DNA of 64,000 nt from an uncultured Oscillospiraceae bacterium (GTDB lineage Bacteria > Bacillota > Clostridia > Oscillospirales > Oscillospiraceae): contig CAJUEG010000005.1 of the NCBI GenBank assembly GCA_910584835.1, positions 1 through 64,000 of the forward strand. Direction: 5' to 3'. A model generated the notes under the pieces. That model was not told the origin of the DNA. It searched no databases and was given only the letters and a program-made list of their open reading frames with translations. Positions 17,238-25,315 of the stretch are shown in pieces. How positions within the stretch are numbered: the first letter of the stretch is position 1; each line of letters starts with the position of its first letter. Made by a program: the position numbers and the translations under genes.

Positions 17238-19559
17238 ATGGCAAACGAACCCAGCAAGACCCCGACCCCCCAGCCCCAAGCCGTCCCGCTGTCCAAAATC
17301 CACGATCTGCCCGGCGTGGTGATCAGCAAGCAGCCGGACAAGAGCTACGGCGGCCTCGTCACCAGCATCCAGGCGGGCGGCGTGAAGGAGCCGGTGGTGC
17401 TCCGTCTGCGGGAGGACGGCGAATACCAGCTTGTCACCGGCTACCGCCGCCGCAGGGCGTGTGAGCTGGCAAAGCTGAAGGACATCCCCGCCCTGGTGTA
17501 TGAGATGTCCATGCCGTCGGCGCTGAACTATCACCGTCAGGTGAAGAACCAGCCCGGCATCCCGATCCCCGGCAAGCCGGTGCTGCCTGCCGCCCCGGAC
17601 AAAAATGGGCCGACAGCCGACGTCAAGGGGCCGGAAAATCCGACCACCCCCGCCGCCGCTGATAAGGCCAAGGACGGGGACAAGCCCGCCCAGGAGCCCA
17701 AACCCGCCGCCGACCAGGGCCAGGGGAAGCCTGCCGAGGGGAAAAACCCGGCGCAGGGCCCCGCCCCCGCCGCCGCTGACAAGGCCGAGGACAGGGCCAA
17801 GCCTGTCCAGGAGCCCAAGCCCGCCGCTGCCCAGGGTGAGCAGAAGCCTGCCGAGGGGAAAGACCCGGTGCAGGCTCCCGCCGCCGCTGACAAGGCCAAG
17901 GACGGGGACAAGCCCGCCCAGGAGCCCAAGCCCGCCGCCGACCAGGGCCAGCAGAAGCCCATCGAAGGGAAGGACCCGGCGCAGGCCCCCGCCCCCGCCG
18001 CCGCTGACAAGGCCAAGGATGGGGCCAAGCCCGCCCAGGAGCCCAAGCCCGCCGCCGACCAGGGCCAGCAGAAGCCCATCGAAGGGAAGGACCCGGCGCA
18101 GGCCGACGCCCCCGCCGCCGCTGACAAGGCCAAGGACGGGGCCAAGCCTGCCCAGGAGCCCAAGCCCGCCGCTGCCCAGGGTGAGCAGAAGCCTGCCGAG
18201 GGGAAAGACCCGGCGCAGACTCCCGCCCCCGCCGCTGCTGACAAGACCAAGGATGGGGCCAAGCCCGCCCAGGAGCCCAAGCCCGCCGCCCAGGATCAGG
18301 AGAAACCCGCCCAGGCCCCCGCTGTCACCGGCACCGCAGCCAAGGGCCCCATCGGCACAGCCATCTCCCAGGTGCTTCCGGATCGGCTTTCGCCCCCGGA
18401 CGAGGCGGCCAGGAAGGATTTTCCCGCGCCCAAGGAAAGTGAATCCTTTTCCGTGGTGCTCCATCCGGCCTACCTGGAAAAATCCGACTACAACACCGTA
18501 TCGGTGGACACCAAGAGCGAGGACTATGCTGAGCTGAAAAAGTCCATCGAGCTCAACGGCGTGAAGGACCCGGTACTGGCCCGGATCGGGGAAAAGGGCA
18601 CCCTGGAGATCATTTCCGGCCAGCGCCGCCACATGATCGCCACGGAGCTGAACTACCCCGTCCCCACCATTATCCAGAAAATTTCCGACGCCGACGCCAA
18701 AATCCTGGTGGCGGACGGCAACCTCCACCGGCCCAAAATTTCCACCTACGATCTGTCCCGCACCCTGCGGATGAAGATGGAGGGCATGAAGCAGAAGGCG
18801 GGCCGCCGCAAAAAGGGCAGTTTCAAAGCCGAGGAACTTTATAGTGATGTGAAGCTGGCCCAGGAGATGGGTATGCCGGTCAGCAAGCTCAACCGCCTTG
18901 TCCGGCTGTCCGAGGCCACCAAGGATGTGTGTGACCGGGTGGACGATGGTTCCCTCACCCTGTCCGTCGCGTCGGCCCTGTCCTTCTTGAAGCCGGGAAA
19001 CCAGGATGGCGTACTCCATCTGCTGGATTTGGGCTATAAAGTGCCTGCGGAACGGGTGGAATACATGAAGAAGGTGGAAAAGGAGGGCAAGCTGAACGAT
19101 CAGTCCATGCGGGATGTGTTGGACGGCAAAAACGTGCTGGACCCGCCCCAGGAGACGGCGGCCCACGCGCCCGAACCCACCCAGGCCAGCGCCCCCGCCG
19201 CGTCCGCCATCCCCCCGTCCCCGGACGTGGGCCACTCCACCCCGGCGCCGGACGCCCCCGCCGCCGGACAGCCCGGACAGGCCCCGGAAGGGGCTGAGCC
19301 CGCTGTCCCTGATGGCCCGTCCGCTCCCGCGCCCCAGGCCCAGGAAGGCCAGGAGCCCGTTGACGGCAGACAGGATCGGCCCGAGTACACGAAGGTGGTT
19401 TTGGCTGGGGATCGCCTGCGCAAATATTTTCCGGACGTGATGATGACGCCCCGGGAGATCGAGGAAAGCATCTACGAGGCCCTGGAGGAGCGCCGCCAGC
19501 GCCAGCAGAAGGAGAATGAAAGGCTGACGATCTTCCCCAAGCGGGGGCCGAAGCATTAA
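17238..19559 (+). CDS. Oversized double-domain ParB-like protein
   Basis: 773 residues against about 280-300 for chromosomal ParB; ATG at 17238 behind GGAGG. A first ParB N-terminal domain (about 15-95) has T-G-Y-R-R-R-R. A Pro/Ala/Lys/Gln repeat linker follows (about 124-360). A second ParB domain (about 403-630) has the CTP-binding-type motifs S-G-Q-R-R-H and G-N-L-H-R plus a helical DNA-binding region (about 520-590), then another Pro-rich linker and a charged C-terminal domain (715-773) that may dimerise. ParB proteins bind parS-like palindromes, slide as CTP clamps and partner ParA; KorB of IncP plasmids also represses transcription from many dispersed sites. No ParA is visible here, while 17 palindromes are scattered through the element, two directly upstream. 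Confidence 0.9.
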   Translation: MANEPSKTPTPQPQAVPLSKIHDLPGVVISKQPDKSYGGLVTSIQAGGVKEPVVLRLREDGEYQLVTGYRRRRACELAKLKDIPALVYEMSMPSALNYHRQVKNQPGIPIPGKPVLPAAPDKNGPTADVKGPENPTTPAAADKAKDGDKPAQEPKPAADQGQGKPAEGKNPAQGPAPAAADKAEDRAKPVQEPKPAAAQGEQKPAEGKDPVQAPAAADKAKDGDKPAQEPKPAADQGQQKPIEGKDPAQAPAPAAADKAKDGAKPAQEPKPAADQGQQKPIEGKDPAQADAPAAADKAKDGAKPAQEPKPAAAQGEQKPAEGKDPAQTPAPAAADKTKDGAKPAQEPKPAAQDQEKPAQAPAVTGTAAKGPIGTAISQVLPDRLSPPDEAARKDFPAPKESESFSVVLHPAYLEKSDYNTVSVDTKSEDYAELKKSIELNGVKDPVLARIGEKGTLEIISGQRRHMIATELNYPVPTIIQKISDADAKILVADGNLHRPKISTYDLSRTLRMKMEGMKQKAGRRKKGSFKAEELYSDVKLAQEMGMPVSKLNRLVRLSEATKDVCDRVDDGSLTLSVASALSFLKPGNQDGVLHLLDLGYKVPAERVEYMKKVEKEGKLNDQSMRDVLDGKNVLDPPQETAAHAPEPTQASAPAASAIPPSPDVGHSTPAPDAPAAGQPGQAPEGAEPAVPDGPSAPAPQAQEGQEPVDGRQDRPEYTKVVLAGDRLRKYFPDVMMTPREIEESIYEALEERRQRQQKENERLTIFPKRGPKH
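17640..18315. repeat. Repeats coding the ParB linker
   Basis: About six degenerate units of roughly 110 bp coding A-A-D-K-A-K-D-G-x-K-P-A-Q-E-P-K-P-A-A-type segments. Length polymorphism is likely, and long artificial frames arise on the other strand. Confidence 0.8.
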
Positions 19560-20228
19560 ATGGTAGAGTTCACCGCCAATGTCGCCAATCTGGGCAAATA
19601 CAATGCCGGGGTGCTGACCGATACCGCGCTTCCCTTTCCCACCACCAAAGAGCGGGTGAGGGCCGCCCTACAGAAAATCGGTGTGGACGGCCTGCGCTAT
19701 GAGGAAATCATCATTTTGGACTATTCCATCGGCGTCAAAGGGGTGGCACGGGCCCTGGGTGAGTTCACCCACATCGACGAGCTGAACTACCTTGCCAGCC
19801 GGTTGAATGAGCTTGACCCAGAAGAATTGATGAAATTTACCGCCGCCGTGGAGCATGGGGAGTACGCCAGCAGCGCGGAGGAATTGATCAACCTCACCTA
19901 CAACCTGGATCACTACGAACTCTATCCCGTCCAGAACGCGGAAGAATACGGCCTCTGGCTGGTGGATGAACTTATGGTATTGCAACTGCCGGAGCAGGCG
20001 CGGGATTACTTCGATTTTGAAGCCTACGGCGAGGCCACCGCCATCAACGAGGGCGGCACCTTCACCTCCCATGGGTATATGCTGGCTGGGCCTGAGCCCT
20101 TCCAAAAGGTGTATGACGGCCAGCACATCCCGGAGCAGTACCAGGTGTTCCAGTACCCCGTCCGGCAAAAGATCACTGTGCCCCGTTCCCACAGGAGCCG
20201 GGACAGCCCCAGGCACAAGCGCCCTTGA
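19560..20228 (+). CDS. ardA: ArdA-family antirestriction protein
   Basis: 222 residues; the ATG directly follows the parB stop, so translation is probably coupled. The opening V-A-N-L-G-K-Y-N-A-G, the Y-E-E-I-I-I-L-D-Y motif and the I-D-E-L-N-Y-L-A segment are ArdA hallmarks. ArdA mimics B-form DNA, is very acidic and blocks type I restriction enzymes when a conjugative element enters a new cell. Length is somewhat above the common 165-180, with an extra C-terminal part ending in a basic tail encoded partly within a terminator. Confidence 0.9.
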   Translation: MVEFTANVANLGKYNAGVLTDTALPFPTTKERVRAALQKIGVDGLRYEEIIILDYSIGVKGVARALGEFTHIDELNYLASRLNELDPEELMKFTAAVEHGEYASSAEELINLTYNLDHYELYPVQNAEEYGLWLVDELMVLQLPEQARDYFDFEAYGEATAINEGGTFTSHGYMLAGPEPFQKVYDGQHIPEQYQVFQYPVRQKITVPRSHRSRDSPRHKRP

Positions 20229-20241
20229 GGGCGCTTTTTTT
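20217..20241 (+). terminator. Terminator overlapping the ardA stop
   Basis: AAGCGCCC pairs with GGGCGCTT followed by T residues. The next gene starts 15 bp later without an obvious promoter, so it may only partly terminate. Confidence 0.7.
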
Positions 20242-20255
20242 GCGCCCGAAAGCGG

Positions 20256-21101
20256 GTGGACCCTATTAAAAAGCCCCTGTTCGTTGTCTCCTGCTCAGGC
20301 GGGAAGGACTCGACGGCCATGCTGCTGCTGATGATCGAACGGGGTATGCCCATCGACATGGTGCTGGTGGCCGATACGGGGATGGAGTTTCCCGAAATGT
20401 ACCGCCACTGGGATAAGCTGGAACAGCACCTATACCGGGAACGGGGCTTGAAGCTGACCATACTCCATCATCCCCAGGGCTTTGAATGGCTTATGTTCGA
20501 CCAGCCAAAGGAGAAGCTGTCCGCGCTGGAACGACGTGAACGGGAGGAGGTGCCGCCCTATGGGAACGGCTGGCCCAGCACAAGGGTACGCTGGTGTACG
20601 GGCCAGCTAAAAGTACACCTGTTTAACAAGGCGTTGGCACAGCTCAAGACAGACTATGAGGTATTCCAATTCATAGGCATCGCCTCTGACGAGGATCACC
20701 GCTGTGTCACGGATGAACACATCCGTTATCCACTTGTCAGGTGGGACATCACCGAGGCCCAGGCGCTGCAAATCTGCTATGACCGGGGCTTTGACTGGGG
20801 CGGGCTGTATGAGATATATGAACGCTGCTCCTGCTGGTGCTGCCCATTGCAGCAGATCGGGGAACTGCGGAAGCTGCGCCGCCACCACCCGGAACTATGG
20901 GCCAAGCTGATGGAGCTTGACCAGCGCGCCCTGGATCAATTTGGGCACACGCCGCTGGGCCGCTTCAAAGACAACTGGACGGTGGCGGCGCTTGAAGAAC
21001 GGTTTGCCGCCGAGGATCGGGCGCTGTGCCTGTTCAGCGGCATGGAACCCAAGCGCCGGAAAAGGCGCAGACCACCACATAAACATTCACATAAACATTG
21101 A
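20256..21101 (+). CDS. PAPS-reductase-like (PP-loop) protein
   Basis: 281 residues from a GTG at 20256. S-C-S-G-G-K-D-S-T (about 12-20) is the ATP-pyrophosphatase loop, and a C-S-C-W-C-C-P cluster (about residue 191) may bind metal. Relatives occur in phages and mobile elements, and DndC of phosphorothioate DNA modification belongs to the same superfamily; no dnd partners are present here. It probably activates a substrate by adenylation. Its place between ArdA and the ArdC-like gene suggests a role in modifying or protecting DNA, which is inference. The GTG has no convincing ribosome site; an ATT three codons later (giving M-K-K-P-L-F) fits GGGTGG better. Confidence 0.82.
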   Translation: MDPIKKPLFVVSCSGGKDSTAMLLLMIERGMPIDMVLVADTGMEFPEMYRHWDKLEQHLYRERGLKLTILHHPQGFEWLMFDQPKEKLSALERREREEVPPYGNGWPSTRVRWCTGQLKVHLFNKALAQLKTDYEVFQFIGIASDEDHRCVTDEHIRYPLVRWDITEAQALQICYDRGFDWGGLYEIYERCSCWCCPLQQIGELRKLRRHHPELWAKLMELDQRALDQFGHTPLGRFKDNWTVAALEERFAAEDRALCLFSGMEPKRRKRRRPPHKHSHKH

Positions 21102-21115
21102 AAGGAGCTGGATAT

Positions 21116-21523
21116 TTGAACGTTTTGGTAGTAGAGCCAGGCATGGCCCCCTATGAAAAGGAGGTCAACGGGCTGGAAGAAATGCAGGCCACGGTGGGCG
21201 GCCTGATCACAGCCAGCTATCCCTATGAGGAACCCGTTGCCATCGTCAGCAATGACGAGAGCATCAATATGGGCATGGAGTTCAACCGCAGCATTGAGGG
21301 CGGCTACGGCGGTATCTTTGGCCCGTTCTTTGTCTGCGGGCTGACTGAGGACAGCTTTTGTTCCCTCACCCCGGAGCAGATGGAGCATTTCAAGAAGAAA
21401 TTCCACCAAGCGGAAATCCTGATCGCCGCAAAGGGCAACACCCCCATCACGCTGAAAGTGGACCCCTGCCCCGCCACGCCGCCCGAGCATCCCAGACGCC
21501 CGCCCAAGACGCCGGGGCGGTAA
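21116..21523 (+). CDS. DUF3846-type small protein
   Basis: 135 residues from the TTG at 21116, 8 nt after AAAGGAG. It starts N-V-L-V-V-E-P-G-M-A-P-Y-E-K-E-V and contains a D-E-S-I-N-M-G-M-E-F-N-R segment, both typical of DUF3846 proteins found on Firmicutes ICEs and phages. The C-terminus is Pro/Arg-rich. Function unknown. It lies in the anti-restriction cluster and its stop is 4 bp from the next start. Confidence 0.75.
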   Translation: MNVLVVEPGMAPYEKEVNGLEEMQATVGGLITASYPYEEPVAIVSNDESINMGMEFNRSIEGGYGGIFGPFFVCGLTEDSFCSLTPEQMEHFKKKFHQAEILIAAKGNTPITLKVDPCPATPPEHPRRPPKTPGR

Positions 21524-21526
21524 ACC

Positions 21527-22480
21527 ATGCCGCCCGTATCAGATGAACGGCTGACCGAGCTGACGGAACGGCTGGAAAACGGGATCAAAGACCTGTACGC
21601 CAGCGGGAGGTATGCGGACTATCTGGCCGCTATGTCCAAGTTTCATCACTATAGCTACAGCAACGCATTGTTGATCCTGTTCCAATGCCCCACCGCTACC
21701 CGCGTTGCGGGGTACAAGGTATGGAAAACGGAGTTTGAACGCCAGGTGAAGCGGGGCGAACACGGGATCATGATTTTTGCCCCGAGCCAGCATAAGCGGG
21801 CCGCCATGGTGGAGAAGAAAGACCCCGCCACAGGCAAAACGTTGTACGGTTCAGATGGAAAGCCCTTGATGGAGCCGGGTTTTGTTCTCGCCACACGTTT
21901 TGTCCCCGTATATGTCTTTGACGTGAGCCAGACCGAGGGCCGGGAACTGCCCAACATTGGCGTGTCGGAGCTTTCCGGGGAAGTCACCGGCTATGAGGAT
22001 ATATCCGCCCGCCTGTCCGCCCTGTCCCCGCTGCCCATTATGTTTGGGGCCGTCCCAGGAACGGCAAAGGGCTACGCCAGCCACATGGAGGGCCGGATCG
22101 TGATAAAGCCGGGCATGAGCCAAGTACAGACCCTTAAAACCATGATCCATGAAATTGCCCACGGTAAACTCCATCCCCCGGACTTTTTGGCAGATCACCC
22201 CAAGCAGCGGCACGAGAAGGAAGTGGAGGCCGAGAGCGTGGCCTATGTGGTATGCCAGCACTTCGGCATCGACACTTCGGACTATTCCTTCGGCTATGTG
22301 GCCGGGTGGAGCCGGGGCCGGGAATTGAACGAACTAAAAGCGTCCCTGGACATCATACACAGCACCGCTGGGGAAATCATTGACGCCATCCAGCCGCCCC
22401 AGCGGAACCCGGAACAGGAACTATCCCAGGCCCCTCAGAATAATCACCATCGAAAATCCAAAAAAGCAAAGCGAAAGTGA
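21527..22480 (+). CDS. ArdC-like antirestriction protein with zinc-peptidase motif
   Basis: 317 residues. The N-terminal 130 residues match the ArdC single-strand DNA-binding domain (Y-S-Y-S-N-A-L-L-I-L-F-Q, then G-Y-K-V-W and G-E-H-G-I-M-I-F-A-P). The C-terminal part has the metallopeptidase motif H-E-I-A-H-G (about residue 206) and the third-ligand helix E-V-E-A-E-S-V-A-Y-V-V. ArdC of pSA protects incoming single strands from restriction. The position just before the mobilisation genes fits early expression in a recipient. Overlap and close spacing tie it to its neighbours as one operon. Confidence 0.85.
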   Translation: MPPVSDERLTELTERLENGIKDLYASGRYADYLAAMSKFHHYSYSNALLILFQCPTATRVAGYKVWKTEFERQVKRGEHGIMIFAPSQHKRAAMVEKKDPATGKTLYGSDGKPLMEPGFVLATRFVPVYVFDVSQTEGRELPNIGVSELSGEVTGYEDISARLSALSPLPIMFGAVPGTAKGYASHMEGRIVIKPGMSQVQTLKTMIHEIAHGKLHPPDFLADHPKQRHEKEVEAESVAYVVCQHFGIDTSDYSFGYVAGWSRGRELNELKASLDIIHSTAGEIIDAIQPPQRNPEQELSQAPQNNHHRKSKKAKRK

Positions 22481-22490
22481 GGTTAACCAC

Positions 22491-22823
22491 ATGGAAAACC
22501 CCAACAGCATCCCGGAGCGCATGAGGGAAATCGAAATCTTCGGCGTCCCCGCGCTGTATACCAACACCCCTATTGACCCGGAGGACATCTATCCGGGAAT
22601 GTCCCTCTACGAACTCCAGGGGCGGGATGGCCGGTTCATGGCCTCGGTGCTTACCCCTGTACCCATCCCCGTCCTGTCGGACGGCCCCCGCGACTTGAAG
22701 CCGGGGGAACTGGTGATGGACACCGGGGCCGGGTACTACACCCCCGCCGAGTTTGAAGAAAAGTACCTCTCCCCGGACTATGGCGGCGGGGACAGCGCGG
22801 AGCGGTATGGAAAAGAAAGCTGA
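22491..22823 (+). CDS. Small LPD28-like ICE protein
   Basis: 110 residues from the ATG at 22491 behind GTGAGG. The segment I-E-I-F-G-V-P-A-L-Y-T-N-x-x-I-D near the start, followed by a Y-E-L-Q-G motif, resembles the polyvalent-protein-associated domain LPD28 seen alone or fused in ICE and phage proteins. No catalytic residues are evident. It overlaps the next gene by 17 bp, which implies coupled translation. Confidence 0.6.
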   Translation: MENPNSIPERMREIEIFGVPALYTNTPIDPEDIYPGMSLYELQGRDGRFMASVLTPVPIPVLSDGPRDLKPGELVMDTGAGYYTPAEFEEKYLSPDYGGGDSAERYGKES

Positions 22824-23400
22824 CATCATCCTCATTTTGGAGGGGATCGTGGAGGAAAACACGAAAAGCTATCAATCAGACTTTACCCTTGACGTGGAGC
22901 GGCTAACTGCCGCCATGCTGGAACCTGTGCCGGAAAACCGCGTTTTCCTTTGGATGAGCCGTCCTTGTGGAACGTGGCTCTTTTGGGAGCGCGAAGTTTT
23001 TTTGCGTGATACCAGGGCGCACGACACCTGGACCCACCCGGACTACATTGCGCAGGCCGACCAAATCAAAGCATACCGCGTCACAGTGGCCCCCGGACGG
23101 TCCGGCGCGTTTGTGCTGGGCAAACTCCAACCGTTGAACTATGGGGAGCAGGTGGAACGTGTGAAGCGGCTGGCCCTGCCCGTACAGCAGGTAACACTCG
23201 ACTTTGAGGGCGGCGAAACCCGCACCATGTCCTATGCGGACTATACCAGCCATTTCTGTGAATTGATGTGCCATTGCGCGCCGATCAAGACCACCCATTA
23301 CCAGCCGGAAAACGAGGGGGAGCTTTCCGCCCTGCTCTACACGGAGCGGCATCCCCTAAAGCAGCGACCCCGTCGCCCGAAAAGGCCCCCTGCCCGGTAG
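22807..23400 (+). CDS. Uncharacterised ICE protein
   Basis: 197 residues from the ATG at 22807 inside the end of the previous gene. No signal peptide or membrane segment. Mixed alpha/beta composition, with a W-M-S-R-P-C-G-T-W and a Y-x-V-T-V-A-P-G segment, ending in a basic Arg/Pro-rich tail. I do not recognise the family. Last gene of the anti-restriction operon; a strong hairpin follows 9 bp later. Confidence 0.65.
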   Translation: MEKKADIILILEGIVEENTKSYQSDFTLDVERLTAAMLEPVPENRVFLWMSRPCGTWLFWEREVFLRDTRAHDTWTHPDYIAQADQIKAYRVTVAPGRSGAFVLGKLQPLNYGEQVERVKRLALPVQQVTLDFEGGETRTMSYADYTSHFCELMCHCAPIKTTHYQPENEGELSALLYTERHPLKQRPRRPKRPPAR

Positions 23401-23409
23401 CCCTGCCAA

Positions 23410-23433
23410 GACAGCGCCGCGTGCGGCGCTGTC
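23410..23433 (+). terminator. GC-rich hairpin after the anti-restriction operon
   Basis: GACAGCGCCGC pairs perfectly with GCGGCGCTGTC around GT. No T-run follows, so termination is uncertain. Confidence 0.5.
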
Positions 23434-23471
23434 CAAGCAAGTATGTCATTTGGTAGCACAAATGACCCTTG

Positions 23472-23492
23472 TTAGGGGGGAAGCCCCCCTAA
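23472..23492. other. Candidate origin of transfer (oriT) hairpin
   Basis: TTAGGGGGG pairs with CCCCCCTAA around AAG, followed by TACCCCCG, in the gene-free 257 bp in front of mobC and the relaxase. Relaxases of the MOBP group nick next to such a short inverted repeat. Position and structure support the idea; the nick site is not known. Confidence 0.45.
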
Positions 23493-23511
23493 TACCCCCG
23501 CCCGAAATGCG

Positions 23512-23524
23512 TCTCACCGTGAGA
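23512..23524. repeat. ICE palindrome, copy 3
   Basis: TCTCACCGTGAGA with GCG/CGC flanks, giving a longer perfect dyad. First of three copies between the candidate oriT and mobC. Confidence 0.85.
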
Positions 23525-23556
23525 CGCGGAACCTGACAGGCGGCACATTTAATGTG

Positions 23557-23569
23557 TCTCATGGTGAGA
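23557..23569. repeat. ICE palindrome, copy 4
   Basis: TCTCATGGTGAGA with GTG/CAC flanks, 45 bp after copy 3. Confidence 0.85.
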
Positions 23570-23619
23570 CACAAAACCCGGCGTGTTGAAACGCCGCCGC
23601 CGTTACACCTAAAAATAAA

Positions 23620-23632
23620 TCTCATGGTGAGA
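23620..23632. repeat. ICE palindrome, copy 5
   Basis: TCTCATGGTGAGA, 26 bp before the mobC start; the AAATAAA left flank is present. It would be well placed to repress the mobilisation operon. Confidence 0.85.
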
Positions 23633-23657
23633 CACAATTCTATGAAAGGAGGTTTTT

Positions 23658-23966
23658 GTGCGTAAACGAAACCGCCATGTAAGCGTCTGGATGAATGAAC
23701 AGGAATACCGGCACTTGAAGCGTCAGGCCGGGATCGCGGGTCTGGGCATCGACCCCTTCATCCGTAGCCTTGTTTTGGGCGTCCAGCTCCGCCCCCGCCC
23801 GCCCGACACCTACGCTGCCCTTCTCCGGGAGCTGTCCGCCCTGGGCAACAACGCCAATCAAATAGCCCACTGGGCCAACCTCCAAAAAAGCGTGTCCGAG
23901 GCGGATATCCGGCGGGCCGCCGCCCTGGTGTACGAGGCGTGGCGGCTGGTGAAGGAGACACTGTAA
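23658..23966 (+). CDS. mobC: MobC-family relaxosome accessory protein
   Basis: 102 residues from a GTG behind AAAGGAGG. It begins with a basic ribbon-like segment (R-K-R-N-R-H-V-S-V-W-M-N-E-Q-E-Y), as in ribbon-helix-helix DNA binders, and contains the MobC signature L-S-A-L-G-N-N-A-N-Q-I-A-H-W. MobC binds near oriT and helps the relaxase open the strands. Its TAA overlaps the relaxase ATG, so the two are co-translated. Confidence 0.9.
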   Translation: MRKRNRHVSVWMNEQEYRHLKRQAGIAGLGIDPFIRSLVLGVQLRPRPPDTYAALLRELSALGNNANQIAHWANLQKSVSEADIRRAAALVYEAWRLVKETL

Positions 23967-25285
23967 TGGCCTACGACAAGATCATCCCCATACACCACCG
24001 GCTGGATCATTGCGTGGACTACGCGCGGAACGAGGAAAAGACCGGCCTGGGCCATGCCCTGGACTACGGGGCGAACCCGGCCAAGGCCCGGCTCGTCACG
24101 GGGATCAACTGTGACCCGGACTGTGCCTACCGGGATATGCAGGCCACCAAGCGCCGCTGGGACAAGAAGGGCGGCATATTGGGCTACCACATCATCCACT
24201 CCTACGCCCCCGGCGAGACCACCCCGGAACAGGCCCACGCCGCCGGGGTGGAGTTTGCCCGCCGCCTGCTGGGGGACCGTTACGAGGCGCTGGTGTGTAC
24301 CCACACAGATCGGGAACATCTGCATTGTCACGTTGTTTTCAATTCTGTTTCCTTTGTGGACGGCAGAAAATATCGGAGCGATTTTGAGAGCTACTTTGAC
24401 ACCCTGCGGGGCGCCTCAAACGCCGTCAGCCGGGAATTTGGCCTGTCCGTCATTGAGCCGGAGGGCCACGGGAAGCACTACGCCCAATGGGACGCGGAGC
24501 GCACGGGCCGGGGCGATATGTCCCGGTTCATCCGCCAGGACATCGACGCCGCCCTTTTGGAGAGCTTCACGTTCGAGGGCTTTCTGACCGTTTTGCGGCG
24601 GCAGGGCTACGGGGTGAAGTGCGGCCCCAATGTGAAGCATACCGCCGTCGCCCCGCCTGGGGCTGGCCGGAATTTCCGGCTGGACAGCCTGGGGGACGGG
24701 TATACCGAGGCCGACATCCGGGCGCGGCTGGCCGCCGCCCGGAGGGGCACGCCACCGCCTCTGCCCCCGCCGCCGCCCGTAGTCCCCCGGCGCTATACCA
24801 TCCGGCGGGGCAACGTCCGGCAGACACCCCGGAAAAAACTCCGCGGGTTCCGGGCCCTCTATGTGTACTATCTGTACCTGCTGGGCGGGCCCCGGCCCAC
24901 ACGCCGCCGCCCCGTCCCCTTCTCCGTCCGGGCGGACGTGAAAAAACTGCGCCAGTACCAGCGGCAATGCCAGCTTCTGCGGGAGTACCGCATTGATGAT
25001 GATGGGCAGCTCGCCATGCTGGGAGAGGCGCTCCAGGCACAGATCGACGCCCTGGTGGATCAGCGGCGGGAGCTGTACGGCAGAAAGCGGCAGGGCGAGG
25101 ACGCAGAGGCGGCAATCGCCGCTATCAACACCCGCCTGCGCCAGCTTCGCCGGGATCTGAAAACCTGCGGGCGGGTGGCGGCAGACATTCCCCGCATCCG
25201 GGGGCAGCTCCAGGCAGACCGGGAACAGGACAAACAGCGCCAGACCCACCCAGAGCGGGACCGTTCCCACGGCCCCGCCCGGTAA
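23966..25285 (+). CDS. MOBP-type relaxase
   Basis: 439 residues from the ATG at 23966. The relaxase domain (1-250) has a likely catalytic tyrosine in V-D-Y-A-R-N (about residue 18) and the histidine motif E-H-L-H-C-H-V-V-F-N (about 116-125). A Pro-rich stretch, a basic segment and a coiled coil (about 320-430) follow. It would nick oriT, stay bound to the 5' end and lead the strand into the recipient. MobC precedes it with overlapping codons; a PcfB-like gene follows 30 bp later. The domain order matches VirD2/MobA relaxases of Tn1549-type ICEs. Confidence 0.93.
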   Translation: MAYDKIIPIHHRLDHCVDYARNEEKTGLGHALDYGANPAKARLVTGINCDPDCAYRDMQATKRRWDKKGGILGYHIIHSYAPGETTPEQAHAAGVEFARRLLGDRYEALVCTHTDREHLHCHVVFNSVSFVDGRKYRSDFESYFDTLRGASNAVSREFGLSVIEPEGHGKHYAQWDAERTGRGDMSRFIRQDIDAALLESFTFEGFLTVLRRQGYGVKCGPNVKHTAVAPPGAGRNFRLDSLGDGYTEADIRARLAAARRGTPPPLPPPPPVVPRRYTIRRGNVRQTPRKKLRGFRALYVYYLYLLGGPRPTRRRPVPFSVRADVKKLRQYQRQCQLLREYRIDDDGQLAMLGEALQAQIDALVDQRRELYGRKRQGEDAEAAIAAINTRLRQLRRDLKTCGRVAADIPRIRGQLQADREQDKQRQTHPERDRSHGPAR

Positions 25286-25315
25286 AAATCCAACATCGAA
25301 AGGCAGGTGAATCCA

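Noticed and set aside
17235..19556. Minus-strand frame covering the whole parB gene
   Set aside because: Same length as parB in the opposite frame, produced by codon bias and the Pro/Ala repeats; the product is Gly/Leu-rich without a domain.
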